A stretch of DNA of 64,000 nt from an uncultured Lachnospiraceae bacterium (GCA_910585635.1 CAJUFE010000015.1:19296-83295); one strand, 5' to 3'; shown: positions 1 to 8,457, numbered from the stretch's first letter. Notes: generated by a model from the letters alone, not told the origin. Translations and numbers: made by a program.

Positions 1-402
1 AAAGTAGATCATCTTCATCAGCTTCCCTTCGCCCTTGATGAGATCGACGAAAGGCTTTAGGTCCTCCTTGACCGCATCATACTTGCCGGACCGGAACGCG
101 CTCACATCCATGGAGACATCCAGCTCGTCCGCGCCGTCCTTTAAGGCTTGTCTGGCCTGGAAAAATTTAGCTTCATGGGTCATCCCGCCCAAAGGATAAG
201 CGATGACGCTGACCAGCTGCTTGCCGGCTTCGTGGAGGATCTCGGCATTCCCTTTGATGAAAAAGGGCTCCGTCAGCGTAGCGGCAAAATCATAGGATAA
301 TGTTTTTCTTACAAAGTCTTCCACCTGTGCCGGCGTGGGGGCCGGTGTCGCGCCCAGAGAAGCGTCGATGAGTCTTTCCACCTGGTTCCTTGTGATATCC
401 AT
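1..402 (-). CDS. deoC: Deoxyribose-phosphate aldolase-like (DeoC family), partial
   Basis: The first 134 codons are present; the C-terminal part lies beyond the left edge. DeoC enzymes split deoxyribose 5-phosphate into acetaldehyde and glyceraldehyde 3-phosphate in the cytoplasm. The visible stretch VSVIAYPLGGMTHEAKFF followed by ALKDGADELDVSMD matches the family pattern in which 'V(I/T)xFPLG' is followed by an Ala-Asp-Glu-(V/L)-Asp strand. The catalytic lysines would be in the missing part. The ATG at 400-402 is preceded by a strong AGGAGG-type site (about 409-415) and a good minus-strand promoter. The gene points out of the window. A related class I aldolase with another substrate is possible. 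Confidence 0.75.
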   Translation of the reverse strand, partial: MDITRNQVERLIDASLGATPAPTPAQVEDFVRKTLSYDFAATLTEPFFIKGNAEILHEAGKQLVSVIAYPLGGMTHEAKFFQARQALKDGADELDVSMDVSAFRSGKYDAVKEDLKPFVDLIKGEGKLMKMIYF

Positions 403-442
403 ATCTGTTCCTCCTTGTACTATGGCATTACGTTTTGGCTTC

Positions 443-480
443 TGTGATCACATCGTATCAGTAAAAATGATGAAGGTCAA
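443..480 (-). promoter_or_regulatory. Promoter of the deoC-like gene with overlapping palindrome
   Basis: Reading the minus strand, TTGACC (480-475), a 17-base spacer and TACGAT (457-452) form a sigma-A type promoter. The perfect palindrome TGTGATCACA at 443-452 starts at the last base of the -10 box and covers the expected start site, so it is a candidate operator. The binding protein is unknown. Confidence 0.6.
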
Positions 481-527
481 TTGGAAATATCCCCGTGGTA
501 TTGTGGAATTTTTATGATCATTCGGTA

Positions 528-756
528 GTTCTTACTGTTCACTTCCACGTCAGGGAGCCTTATTCCTGTAGATATGTCGCAAATGGTCCGCTCCGGGAGG
601 GACCTGTCACAACGTCACCGCGCTCTCGCTCCATGAGGAACGTAGCGGACGCTAAGCTCGAAAAGACCTCGCTAAGCGCCGACGTTCCTCAAGGGGTTCC
701 TTTTGTGCCAGGACCCTCCCTGCGCTACTTTAGCTGGAGCGGGTGTGAAAAGGTAA
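528..756 (+). repeat. MITE-like structured repeat, copy 1
   Basis: About 230 bp, nearly identical over its core (about 580-745) to 35125-35295 and related to 25797-25998 on the other strand. The left end resembles the terminal repeat GTTACTTTTCACA and the right end reads GTGTGAAAAGGTAAC. An outer arm at 595-612 pairs with 703-720 with two mismatches; an inner arm TGAGGAACGT (634-643) pairs perfectly with 682-691. No transposase is encoded. The open frames across it are products of its base composition and not genes. It fills most of the 403-875 gap. Confidence 0.85.
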
Positions 757-796
757 CCACTGGCGTTGGGAAAAGTAATGGGGTTTTTCCTTAGAC

Positions 797-825
797 TTGA
801 GATCACAACATTTTGATAGTATAAT
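797..825 (+). promoter_or_regulatory. Sigma-A promoter of the TlpA redox module
   Basis: TTGAGA (797-802), a 17-base spacer and a consensus TATAAT (820-825) lie 51 bases before the ATG at 876, just downstream of the MITE-like repeat. Confidence 0.8.
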
Positions 826-875
826 GGGGAGTAAACTGGCATCCAGCCAGGAGAAAGGATCAGGAGGCGCTTATC

Positions 876-1601
876 ATGATGAGGGACAGAGCAGATAGAA
901 GGACAGTCGGGACAGAAGGAACAGGAAGGGACAAAGGGAGACGGAGCAGGATAGTGGGGAGCGGCGGTCTGCTGGCCGCGGCCGCCGTGACGATCCTCCT
1001 GATCGGGTGCGCAGGGGCCGGACATGAGGCCGGGAGAGGGACCGACGCCGGGACGGTGGGGACGGAGCAGATCGCTGCAGAGGCGTCTGCTGCCGAGCAG
1101 CCTGCTGTGGAGCCGTCTAGTGCAGAGCAGCCGGCCATGGAGCCGTCTGCCGTGGAGGAGGCCGGTGGGCAGCTCTTGTTTGAAGGGCAGGATATGGAAG
1201 GCAGCAGGGTCACCTCGGAGATCTTAGCGCAGTCTGATCTTACCATGGTCAATGTCTGGGCTACCTACTGCAACCCCTGTCTGCGGGAGATGCCGGGGCT
1301 GGGGGAGCTGGCGGGGGAGTATGCCCAGGAGGACTTCCAGATCATCGGGATCATCAGTGATGTGCAGGAGGGGGCTGATCAGAGGATGCTGGATATGGCG
1401 GCGGAGCTGATCGAAAAGACCGGCGCGGATTATCCCCATCTTCTCTTAAACGAGTCCCTGTACCGTGGGCTCTTAAAGGATGTGACCGCCGTGCCTACCA
1501 CCTTTTTCATCAATAAGGACGGGGAGATCTTAGAGACCGTGGTGGGTTCTATGGAGAAGTCGGACTGGAAGGAGAAGGTCGATGGGTTTTTGGAGAAGTG
1601 A
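876..1601 (+). CDS. TlpA/ResA-like thiol-disulfide lipoprotein
   Basis: This 241-residue lipoprotein should act outside the membrane as a thioredoxin-fold reductase or oxidase. A charged N terminus is followed by a hydrophobic segment ending in a lipobox (LLIGC, Cys about residue 50). A Glu/Pro/Ala-rich spacer with repeats of about 10 residues (SAAEQPAVEP type) follows. The thioredoxin-like domain starts near residue 90, with active site WATYCNPC (C132, C135) and a cis-Pro region VTAVPTTFFI. The ATG has an AGGAGG site. The next gene begins inside its last codons and the ferredoxin-like gene follows, an arrangement that suggests a shared electron path. The physiological partner is not known. 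Confidence 0.85.
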   Translation: MMRDRADRRTVGTEGTGRDKGRRSRIVGSGGLLAAAAVTILLIGCAGAGHEAGRGTDAGTVGTEQIAAEASAAEQPAVEPSSAEQPAMEPSAVEEAGGQLLFEGQDMEGSRVTSEILAQSDLTMVNVWATYCNPCLREMPGLGELAGEYAQEDFQIIGIISDVQEGADQRMLDMAAELIEKTGADYPHLLLNESLYRGLLKDVTAVPTTFFINKDGEILETVVGSMEKSDWKEKVDGFLEK

Positions 1602-1770
1602 CAGGGAAGAGGTCAGGGCAAAGCCCTGTGTCTGGATAAAGAGTCATGGCTGGGTGGTCGGGCTGCTCACCGGGCTTTTGTTCCTTGGCATCGGCCTCTT
1701 ACAAGGACAGCTTGCCCTGATCTGGCGGAAAGCGGCGATGATCTGCATGGAATGCATCGGGATCGGGTGA
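1582..1770 (+). CDS. CD1871A-type CXXC motif small protein
   Basis: A 62-residue protein starting within the last 20 bases of the TlpA-like gene. One membrane segment (about residues 25-42) is followed by the ending KAAMICMECIGIG, the hallmark of the small CD1871A family that is typically encoded between a TlpA-like protein and a 4Fe-4S membrane protein. I recognise the family from this C-terminal motif and from its position. The CMEC pair could be redox active. The N-terminal 20 residues are unusual and a later start is possible, though no better ribosome site is seen. Confidence 0.7.
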   Translation: MGFWRSDREEVRAKPCVWIKSHGWVVGLLTGLLFLGIGLLQGQLALIWRKAAMICMECIGIG

Positions 1771-1854
1771 GCGCGGCTGGTCTGTGGGACATGCTGTGGA
1801 GGAGCCCCTGGAGATGGGAGCGGGGAGCAGGAGTTTACGCGAGGTGGATGGATA

Positions 1855-2760
1855 TTGGGTAAAAATGTAAGGAAGATACGGAGGATGGTACAGCTGGGCT
1901 TTACCATCCTGACAAATGGCTATGTGTATGGCTTCATGAACGGGAAGATCTACCAGGGGCCGTTAAAGTATGTCTGCGTGCCGGGATTGAACTGTTATTC
2001 TTGTCCGGGGGCGGTGGCTTCCTGCCCGATCGGGGCGCTCCAGGCGCTGCTGACCCAGAGCGGGTTTACTGTACCCTTTGGGGTACTGGGCTTTCTTTTT
2101 GTCTTCGGCAGCCTTTTGGGGCGGGCTGTCTGCGGCTGGCTCTGCCCCTTTGGGCTGGTGCAAGATCTTCTGCACAAGCTCCCGGTGTTCCGGAAGCAAA
2201 AAAGGCTCCCCTTCCACCGGATCTTAGGATATGGACGGTATGTGGCTTTGGTGGGGCTGGTGTGCATAGGCTCGATGTTTTTGTTCGGCGGCTTTGCCAA
2301 GGTCCCGGCTTTTTGCAAATATCTGTGTCCCTCCGGGACGCTGCTGGGGGCGATCCCTCTCCTTAGCGGGAACGAGATGCTGCGCAGCCAGGCGGGAGGG
2401 CTGTTCTTCTGGAAGGTCGGAATCTTGGTCGGGATCTGTCTGCTCTCCATCAAGGTCTATCGGCCTTTCTGCCAATATCTGTGCCCTCTGGGGGCGATCT
2501 ACGGCTGGTTTAACCATTTTAGCCTGGTCAAGATCTGGCGGGAGGAGAGTGCCTGCAGCCATTGCAGGGCTTGTGAGCGGGCCTGCCCTATGGCCCTTTC
2601 TGTGGAGGAGATCTCCAGTTCGCCGGCATGTATCCGGTGCGGGGACTGCGTGGCCGCCTGCCCAGAACAGTGTCTGCACTTTGTGGGGAAAAGGATGGGA
2701 GAAAAAGGCGGCAGCAGAGCAGATGGAAGGGCAGCGGGAGAGGGAGCCTTACAGCAGTGA
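1855..2760 (+). CDS. Membrane polyferredoxin (NapH-like 4Fe-4S protein)
   Basis: A 301-residue membrane protein expected to pass electrons across or along the membrane. Cys clusters in order are CYSCPGAVASCPIG (about 47-60), CGWLCPFG, CKYLCPSG, CQYLCPLGA, and two ferredoxin motifs near the C terminus (CSHCRACERACP and CIRCGDCVAACP). Hydrophobic segments lie between them, as in the NapH/YccM-like family. The start is TTG at 1855 with GAGGTGG seven bases before it; the nearby ATG at 1848 is out of frame. The tail after residue 280 is Gly/Ala/Arg-rich and has no recognised function. It likely supplies electrons to the TlpA/CXXC pair, which is inference from gene order. Confidence 0.85.
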   Translation: MGKNVRKIRRMVQLGFTILTNGYVYGFMNGKIYQGPLKYVCVPGLNCYSCPGAVASCPIGALQALLTQSGFTVPFGVLGFLFVFGSLLGRAVCGWLCPFGLVQDLLHKLPVFRKQKRLPFHRILGYGRYVALVGLVCIGSMFLFGGFAKVPAFCKYLCPSGTLLGAIPLLSGNEMLRSQAGGLFFWKVGILVGICLLSIKVYRPFCQYLCPLGAIYGWFNHFSLVKIWREESACSHCRACERACPMALSVEEISSSPACIRCGDCVAACPEQCLHFVGKRMGEKGGSRADGRAAGEGALQQ

Positions 2761-2813
2761 GGGCATAGGTATGGGGATGACCGGGCAGCGATGGTGACAG
2801 GAAGGGAGAAGAG

Positions 2814-4211
2814 ATGGAATTCCAACGGGATATCTACGAGAGGCTCATACAGTGGAAGACGGACCGGACGGGGAGAGTGCTGGAGATATCCGGGGCGCGC
2901 CAGGTGGGGAAGACGTTCATCCTGCAGAAGTTCGCGCGAGAACAGTTTGACGCTTTTGTCTACATCAATATGGCAGAAAATAGCGGGGAGCGTTTTTGCC
3001 GATGTCTAGATAAGGCAGAGGACTGGGAACCGGGGATGCCAGCAGGGGAAGAGTATGTCCACGAGGCTGTAAAGCTGTTCGCCCCTGATTTTGAGGACAC
3101 AGAGGATACGGTGATCGTGATCGACGAGATCCAGGAGTCTTCCAGGGTCTATAACCTGATCCGCACCTTTGCGCGTACATTTTCCGCCTATGTGGTCGTC
3201 ACCAGGAGTTACCTGGGACGGCTGCTGGAAAAGGATTTTTTCCTTCCGGCAGGCGATGTGGATGCGATGACCATGGGGCCTTTGACCTTCGCGGAATTTG
3301 CCGGTGTCTTTGACCTGCGGCAGCTTTATCACACGGTCGATCTGTTTGGCGGTTCCCAGGAAATGGAGTATGGCCAGCTGCGAGAATGCTTTGCCTTATA
3401 CCAGCGGATCGGGGGCTATCCGTCGGTGGTGCGTACCTATCTTATCTATCGGGATGAGGAGCGGTGCAGGGGCGAGCTGGGACGTTTGATGGACATTTTT
3501 GTCCACGAGTCGAAACGGTATCTGACTAATGTGATGGAGGTAAATGCCTTCGAAAAGCTATTCCACGGGATCGCAGTCACACTGTTAAGGGAAAAGCAGG
3601 GGACAGAGGACCTGGTGGAGGAGCTTAGTTCGATCGTATACAAGCAGGAGAGCGGGCGTTTTACAAAGAAGATGATCCATAATGCGATCGGCTGGCTCCA
3701 GGCCTCCCACATCATCGCCTATGCGGGTAAGTGCATCGACTGCAACTATCTGGATGTGAAGGAAAATGCAAGGTTTTATTTCCAGGATCTTGGGGTGGCA
3801 AGCCTCTTCCTCACACGGGCCGGGGCAGATGAGGCGGATATAAAAGGCATCCTGGCTGAGGATTTCGTGTTCTTGTCTCTTTTGCGGCGGGTGTCTGTGG
3901 ATGTGGCGGGTACAGCACCTTGGTCTGGGACCTATGAGAAGACGGGGGGCGAGCTGGATTTCTTTGTGCGGAGCATGAAAGATCATAAAAATTATGGGAT
4001 CGAGGTGAAGAGCGTTGGGAGCGGGGCCAGAGGGCGGACCGCGAGAGCCCTGTTCGATGCCCATAAGCTGGACTATGTATATTTGTTAAAAGGCGGGAGC
4101 GACGGAGGCCGGACAGAGAGCGGCCGGATGATGACAGTGCCGCTCTTTTTGGCGGACCGGATCAGCTTTTCATTGGGAACAGAGAGTAAGGGAGCAGGGG
4201 AGAGGATCTGA
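2814..4211 (+). CDS. AAA ATPase with C-terminal DUF4143
   Basis: A 465-residue ATP-binding protein. Walker A is GARQVGKT near residue 30 and Walker B is TVIVIDEIQE near residue 100. The C-terminal third has the DUF4143 pattern GGELDFFV followed by YGIEVKS, which resembles a PD-(D/E)xK nuclease core. The family is widespread in anaerobes, often in variable copy number, and its biological role is not established. A GAAGGGAGAAG ribosome site precedes the ATG. It is 53 bases from the ferredoxin-like gene and 21 bases from the next lipoprotein, so co-transcription is possible. Confidence 0.85.
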   Translation: MEFQRDIYERLIQWKTDRTGRVLEISGARQVGKTFILQKFAREQFDAFVYINMAENSGERFCRCLDKAEDWEPGMPAGEEYVHEAVKLFAPDFEDTEDTVIVIDEIQESSRVYNLIRTFARTFSAYVVVTRSYLGRLLEKDFFLPAGDVDAMTMGPLTFAEFAGVFDLRQLYHTVDLFGGSQEMEYGQLRECFALYQRIGGYPSVVRTYLIYRDEERCRGELGRLMDIFVHESKRYLTNVMEVNAFEKLFHGIAVTLLREKQGTEDLVEELSSIVYKQESGRFTKKMIHNAIGWLQASHIIAYAGKCIDCNYLDVKENARFYFQDLGVASLFLTRAGADEADIKGILAEDFVFLSLLRRVSVDVAGTAPWSGTYEKTGGELDFFVRSMKDHKNYGIEVKSVGSGARGRTARALFDAHKLDYVYLLKGGSDGGRTESGRMMTVPLFLADRISFSLGTESKGAGERI

Positions 4212-4232
4212 CAGAGGAAAGGGAGGTGCGCG

Positions 4233-5873
4233 ATGGGCGGGAAGATGTGGAAAAGATATGGGATGTGCCTGATGACGGCAGCCGTCCTGCTCTGGAGCGG
4301 GGCCTGCGGGAGGAAAGGAGAGGATGGGACTTCCCAGGAAACGGGGCAGGCGGTCACCGAGGAGCAGGCCGGAGCCGCCCAGGGAGCAGAAGAGTGGGAT
4401 GGAGCCGCCTGGGGAGCAGAAGAGCAGGATGGGTCCGCTCAAGATACAGAGCAGAGCGGGGGCATCCAGGGAGCAGGGCAGGCTGGGGCGGCCCAAGGGG
4501 CTGGAGTGGCCGCTTTAGATCCTCAGGGAAAGGATCTGCTGCGTTTTCAGGAGCCGGATATGGTGGACCCGGCGCTTTTAGAGGAGCTGACAGAGTATGC
4601 GGTATCCGTGGAGAGCTGGATCGAGGATACGGTCTTCCGGCCCATAGAGGGAGAACGGGTAAAGGAGCTGTCCGGCCTTTTATCCGGCCATTATGCGGTG
4701 GCCGGACGGGACGGGGGAGACGGGAGGGTGTATTATCTGGCGGCACGCCGTAAGGATGCGCCGGTCTATGAGGACTTCTTTGGCGGGATGTTTGTGGGCT
4801 ATGTGGATGATCTGCTCCAGATCGGCTATGCACATCCAGATAGCAGCGAGACGATCCTCTATGAGATACCAGGCTTCTCAGTCAATACCTTTTCGGAAAA
4901 GCAGGGGAGAGAGGTGTTGGATCTCTTCTGTTTTATCCCGGATACAGCGGAAGACGATCAGGCCTTTACCCATGCTTTCAGCCGGTCGGGGAGGCAGGAG
5001 CTGGCCTTTCTCAAGGCACATCCGGGGCTGTCCTTTTATGAGGAGGGGGCGCCTTGCATCCGGTTTCTCTACCAGGACAGGGATACGGTCCAGTTCTGGT
5101 CAGAGCCCTATCCCTGCTATATCCCGCTTGAGGAGGCGGACTGCCGGGTCCTTAGAGAGCTGCTGGGGACGGGCGGTCATGAGCCAGAGCAGACGATCAG
5201 CCAGGAACTAGGCCGGACGGTCGGTCAGGAAGCGGAGCGTGCTCCAGATCCTGAAAAATGGGCAGGCCCCTTTGAGACCTATAAGGATGCGCAAGATCAT
5301 GCGAAGGAGCAGTCTCCCTCCATCCGCACCACCGGAGCGCAGATCTGTCTGAACGGTATGGTATATGAGTTGTTAGGGGGCCAGGGCTGTGACGGCTGTC
5401 TCCTGGTATACCGCGAGGAGGATGGCAGCGGAAAGGAGGATATCTGGCTTTTGTATGACCAGGAGGTCTTTTCTTATGCTATAGACTGGATAAAGGCGGT
5501 GACGGGGAAGGACTACAGCGATTTTACGGATCGATGGTTCGATCTTCCGCTGCGCAGCGCGACCCTGGAATACCCAAGGCCGGAAACAGGAGAGGATGGG
5601 GAGATGGCTTTTGTCACCAGGACCCAGACGGTCACAGAGGAAGAAAAGCTGGAGTGGTTATCTCAGCTTTTAGAAGATGCGATCCAAGGCCATGAGGCCT
5701 TATCCGGCTGCCCCTATAAAGGGGTCTTGGAGCTCACCCGCAGCGACGGCGAGACCCTGCAGATGTTCGTGGCGGCGGATTCCTGTGATTCCATCACCTA
5801 CGAGGGGCGGATCGGGTTTGAATATGGGAGTCTGGAGGAGATGGCGGCGATATTTGATGAGGCGATGGAGTGA
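4233..5873 (+). CDS. Unrecognised lipoprotein with repetitive N-terminal spacer
   Basis: 546 residues; I do not recognise the family. A signal peptide ends in a lipobox (WSGAC, Cys near 25), so the mature protein should be anchored outside the membrane. Residues about 30-95 are low-complexity, with repeated blocks of the type GAAQGAEEWDGAAWGAEEQ. The remainder is globular, acidic and aromatic. A second short low-complexity stretch (EQTISQELGRTVGQEAE) interrupts it near 325. GGGAGGTG lies six bases before the ATG. It might form part of the preceding ATPase transcript. Confidence 0.6.
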   Translation: MGGKMWKRYGMCLMTAAVLLWSGACGRKGEDGTSQETGQAVTEEQAGAAQGAEEWDGAAWGAEEQDGSAQDTEQSGGIQGAGQAGAAQGAGVAALDPQGKDLLRFQEPDMVDPALLEELTEYAVSVESWIEDTVFRPIEGERVKELSGLLSGHYAVAGRDGGDGRVYYLAARRKDAPVYEDFFGGMFVGYVDDLLQIGYAHPDSSETILYEIPGFSVNTFSEKQGREVLDLFCFIPDTAEDDQAFTHAFSRSGRQELAFLKAHPGLSFYEEGAPCIRFLYQDRDTVQFWSEPYPCYIPLEEADCRVLRELLGTGGHEPEQTISQELGRTVGQEAERAPDPEKWAGPFETYKDAQDHAKEQSPSIRTTGAQICLNGMVYELLGGQGCDGCLLVYREEDGSGKEDIWLLYDQEVFSYAIDWIKAVTGKDYSDFTDRWFDLPLRSATLEYPRPETGEDGEMAFVTRTQTVTEEEKLEWLSQLLEDAIQGHEALSGCPYKGVLELTRSDGETLQMFVAADSCDSITYEGRIGFEYGSLEEMAAIFDEAME

Positions 5874-5889
5874 ATTGAGGAGAAATGCT

Positions 5890-7500
5890 ATGCCATATTT
5901 AGAAAGTGTCCAAGAGCTTCTGGAAGCCAAAGAGGGCGAACACGTCCAATTCAAGGAAGCTAAAAATCGTTTTGACTTTGGAGAGGCGGCGAAATGCTGC
6001 TGCGCTTTGGCCAACGATGGCGGCGGTAAGCTGGTATTCGGCATTACAGATAAAAGACCACGAAGTGTGGTCGGAAGCGCAGCTTTTGATCAGCCGGAGC
6101 GTACCCGCATGGGCTTGATCGAGAAACTGAGGATCAATGTTGACTTTCAGCTTTTCGACTATAACGGAAAACGGGTTCTGGTTTTTGATGTGAAGAGCCG
6201 TCCGATCGGCTTGCCGGTACAATGTGATGGCGTAGCATGGATCTATGAAGGCGATACACTAAAGCCTATGCCGGAGGATATGCGCCGCAGTATCTATGAA
6301 GAGACCGGCGGCGATTTCTCCGGGACGATCTGCGTCGGAGCAACGGTTGATGACTTGGATGAAACCGCTATTGAAAACTTCCGTACCAAGTGGATCGAAA
6401 AGAGCGGCAAAAAGCAGCTTGCCACGCTTTCAAAAGAACAGCTTCTCCATGATTGCGGTGCGATCACGGATGACGGCGTGACATATGCAGCCTTGATCCT
6501 GTTCGGAAAGAACGCAGCGATCATCAAGTATCTGCCGCAGGCAGAGATCATTTTTGAATACCGCTCTTCCGAAGCGTCGGGACCGGCAAATCAAAGAGAA
6601 GAGTTTAAGGTGGGCTTCTTCGCGTGTTATGACCGCGTTTGGGAGCTTGTCAATCTGCGGAACGACAAGCAGCATTATCAGGAAGGCTTTTTCGTATTTG
6701 ACATTGCGACATTCAATGAGCGTGTTGTCCGAGAAGCGATCTTGAATGCAGTGAGCCATAGAAACTACCAGTTTGGCGGCAGCATATTTGTCCGTCAGTT
6801 CCGGGACAGGCTGGTTGTGGAAAGTCCCGGCGGGCTGCCGTTCGGCATCACACTTGACAATATGCTGGATCGTCAGCTGCCACGCAATCGGCGCATTGCG
6901 GAGATCCTTTCGCTGTGCGGCATGGTTGAGCGTTCCGGACAGGGTATGAACCTGATGTTTGAATTAAGTGTGCAGGAGGCAAAGCCGCTCCCCGATTTCA
7001 CAGGGACAGACGACTTTTTCGTCAGTGTCACGCTGAATGGTTTGATCATTGATAAATCTATGCTTTTGGTTATCGATCGGATAAGTGAAAGAGGCTCAGA
7101 GCTGCTTTCAACGGAAGATTTTCTGGTTATTGACGCGCTGTATCATGAGCGACCGCTCACTGAAAAAATGCAGTCTCGGTTGGACCGACTGATAGAAATG
7201 GGCATTGTCGAGCATATCGGTCGAAAAAAGTTTGTTCTCGCAAGAAGCCTGTATGCTGCGACTGGCAAGACTGGTGTGCATACGAGACACGTCGGTTTGG
7301 ATCGGGATACAAACAAGGAATTGCTTCTAAAGCATATACGGCAAAATAATACGGTTGGCACTCCATTCAAAGAATTACAGCAAGTTTTACCGGGGCATAG
7401 TCGCAACCAGATACAAGTGTTGATGCGGGAACTCAAAGAGGATGGAAAAGTGGTTTGTAGAGGTAAAACCCATGCAGCAAAGTGGTATATTGTAAAGTGA
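5890..7500 (+). CDS. AlbA_2 (Schlafen-type) putative transcriptional regulator
   Basis: 536 residues. The N-terminal third is an AlbA_2 domain (EGEHVQFKEAKNRFDF, then ALANDGGGKLVFGITD). An ATP-binding regulator core follows (AILNAVSHRNYQ, then ESPGGLPFGIT and MVERSGQGM), as in COG2865 proteins. The C-terminal 150 residues look like winged-helix segments. An in-frame reading starts earlier at 5677, but TTGAGGAG directly before the ATG at 5890 marks the likely start. The base composition is visibly more AT-rich and the codon use less biased than in the neighbours, which suggests later acquisition. The target is unknown. Confidence 0.85.
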   Translation: MPYLESVQELLEAKEGEHVQFKEAKNRFDFGEAAKCCCALANDGGGKLVFGITDKRPRSVVGSAAFDQPERTRMGLIEKLRINVDFQLFDYNGKRVLVFDVKSRPIGLPVQCDGVAWIYEGDTLKPMPEDMRRSIYEETGGDFSGTICVGATVDDLDETAIENFRTKWIEKSGKKQLATLSKEQLLHDCGAITDDGVTYAALILFGKNAAIIKYLPQAEIIFEYRSSEASGPANQREEFKVGFFACYDRVWELVNLRNDKQHYQEGFFVFDIATFNERVVREAILNAVSHRNYQFGGSIFVRQFRDRLVVESPGGLPFGITLDNMLDRQLPRNRRIAEILSLCGMVERSGQGMNLMFELSVQEAKPLPDFTGTDDFFVSVTLNGLIIDKSMLLVIDRISERGSELLSTEDFLVIDALYHERPLTEKMQSRLDRLIEMGIVEHIGRKKFVLARSLYAATGKTGVHTRHVGLDRDTNKELLLKHIRQNNTVGTPFKELQQVLPGHSRNQIQVLMRELKEDGKVVCRGKTHAAKWYIVK

Positions 7501-7527
7501 TCTGAGAAGGTGTCATTTAAAACTTAA

Positions 7528-7566
7528 TTGCGACCTAATTGCGATCAGGTCGCAATAGTCGCAATA
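7528..7566. promoter_or_regulatory. Inverted repeats after the AlbA_2 gene, candidate operator
   Basis: TTGCGACCT (7528-7536) and AGGTCGCAA (7547-7555) form a perfect 9-bp dyad. The half-site TTGCGA occurs again between them (TTGCGATC) and GTCGCAAT occurs again just after. The clustering of one half-site in both orientations looks like a protein binding site, possibly for the AlbA_2 protein. Confidence 0.45.
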
Positions 7567-7598
7567 TTGATGCCCAAATGGGTGGAGGGATCATTGAT

Positions 7599-7715
7599 AT
7601 GGGAAGACTGATCTCTGAGAAATGTGCTACTGGGCAAGCCGAGTGCGAACAACGTTTCCGGCAGCTCAAAGCAAACGAGGAAGAACTCAGCCAAAAGGCA
7701 TCAACAGGAGGCTAT
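7599..7715 (+). other. Short in-frame reading upstream of the HAD gene, possible gene remnant
   Basis: From ATG 7599 an open frame runs into the HAD gene without a stop and encodes MGRLISEKCATGQAEC and further polar, helix-prone residues. It does not belong to any HAD domain and has the composition of the AlbA_2 island. I read it as leftover coding sequence of unknown origin, since the HAD protein has its own AGGAGG site and ATG at 7716. Confidence 0.35.
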
Positions 7716-8381
7716 ATGAAAAAAGCAGTCATATTCGACATGGACGGAGTCCTGATCGACAGTGAGCCGGTATACCTGGCCCATCTTAGGCACTTTTTGG
7801 AGGAGAACCATTGCAGGGTCGATGAAGAGCTGCTCCAGGCCATGGCCGGGGCCAGCTCGAAAAAAACCTGGGGCCTGATGGCACAGATGTGGCATAAAGA
7901 GACGTCCCCGGAGAGTATCCAGGCGCGTTACAGGGAAGCATACCCGGACTTCCAGGCCCCCTACAGTAAGGTCCTGTTCCCCGGTGTGCGGGAGCTTTTG
8001 GCCTGGCTGGGGGAAGTGCAGATCACAGCGGCGATCGCCTCTTCCTCTTCGGAGCGGTCGATCCGCCGGATGCTCATGGAGACAGAGCTGGAGGCGTATT
8101 TTTCCTGCCTTGTCAGCGGGGAGATGTTCAAGGAGAGCAAGCCGGATCCAGAGATCTATCTCTATACCCTAGGCCAGCTGGGGCTGCCGGCAGAGGAATG
8201 TATCGTGGTGGAGGACTCCACCTACGGGATCAGCGCGGCCAAGGCAGCCGGGCTGGAGGTGGTGGCGAGGAGAGACACCCGCTTCCCCTTTGATCAGTCG
8301 GAGGCGGACTATCTGGTCGAGAGGACCTGCCAGCTTAAAGAGGTGCTGACCGGGGCGTGGCTGCCTTCCCATCTCGTATAA
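7716..8381 (+). CDS. HAD phosphatase, beta-phosphoglucomutase-like
   Basis: 221 residues, the usual length for this cytoplasmic family. HAD motif I is FDMDGVLIDSE, with nucleophile and acid/base Asp. Motif II Ser lies in AIASSSSERS, motif III Lys in KESKPDPEIY, and motif IV is VVEDSTYGI. A helical cap follows motif I. These enzymes act on sugar phosphates; the exact substrate cannot be read. The ATG follows AGGAGG at 7706-7711. A terminator follows at 8426. The continuous open frame from 7599 is not considered part of the protein. Confidence 0.85.
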   Translation: MKKAVIFDMDGVLIDSEPVYLAHLRHFLEENHCRVDEELLQAMAGASSKKTWGLMAQMWHKETSPESIQARYREAYPDFQAPYSKVLFPGVRELLAWLGEVQITAAIASSSSERSIRRMLMETELEAYFSCLVSGEMFKESKPDPEIYLYTLGQLGLPAEECIVVEDSTYGISAAKAAGLEVVARRDTRFPFDQSEADYLVERTCQLKEVLTGAWLPSHLV

Positions 8382-8425
8382 AGATCCTATTTGGGGATAT
8401 CCTATCATATGGTAAAGTGTGTGGA

Positions 8426-8457
8426 CCGGGAGTGATGAACGCGCTCCCGGCTTTTTT
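8426..8457 (+). terminator. Rho-independent terminator after the HAD gene
   Basis: CCGGGAG (8426-8432) pairs with CTCCCGG (8444-8450), followed by C and six T. Confidence 0.85.

Noticed and set aside
495..794. Open frame across the repeat, and its twin at 35053-35304
   Set aside because: Both frames arise from the structured MITE-like repeat. They lack ribosome sites, and the similar peptide follows only from the repeat's DNA identity.
2814..4211. DUF4143 ATPase as part of a defence island
   Set aside because: No nuclease, methylase or other defence gene is adjacent; the family is common as isolated genes.
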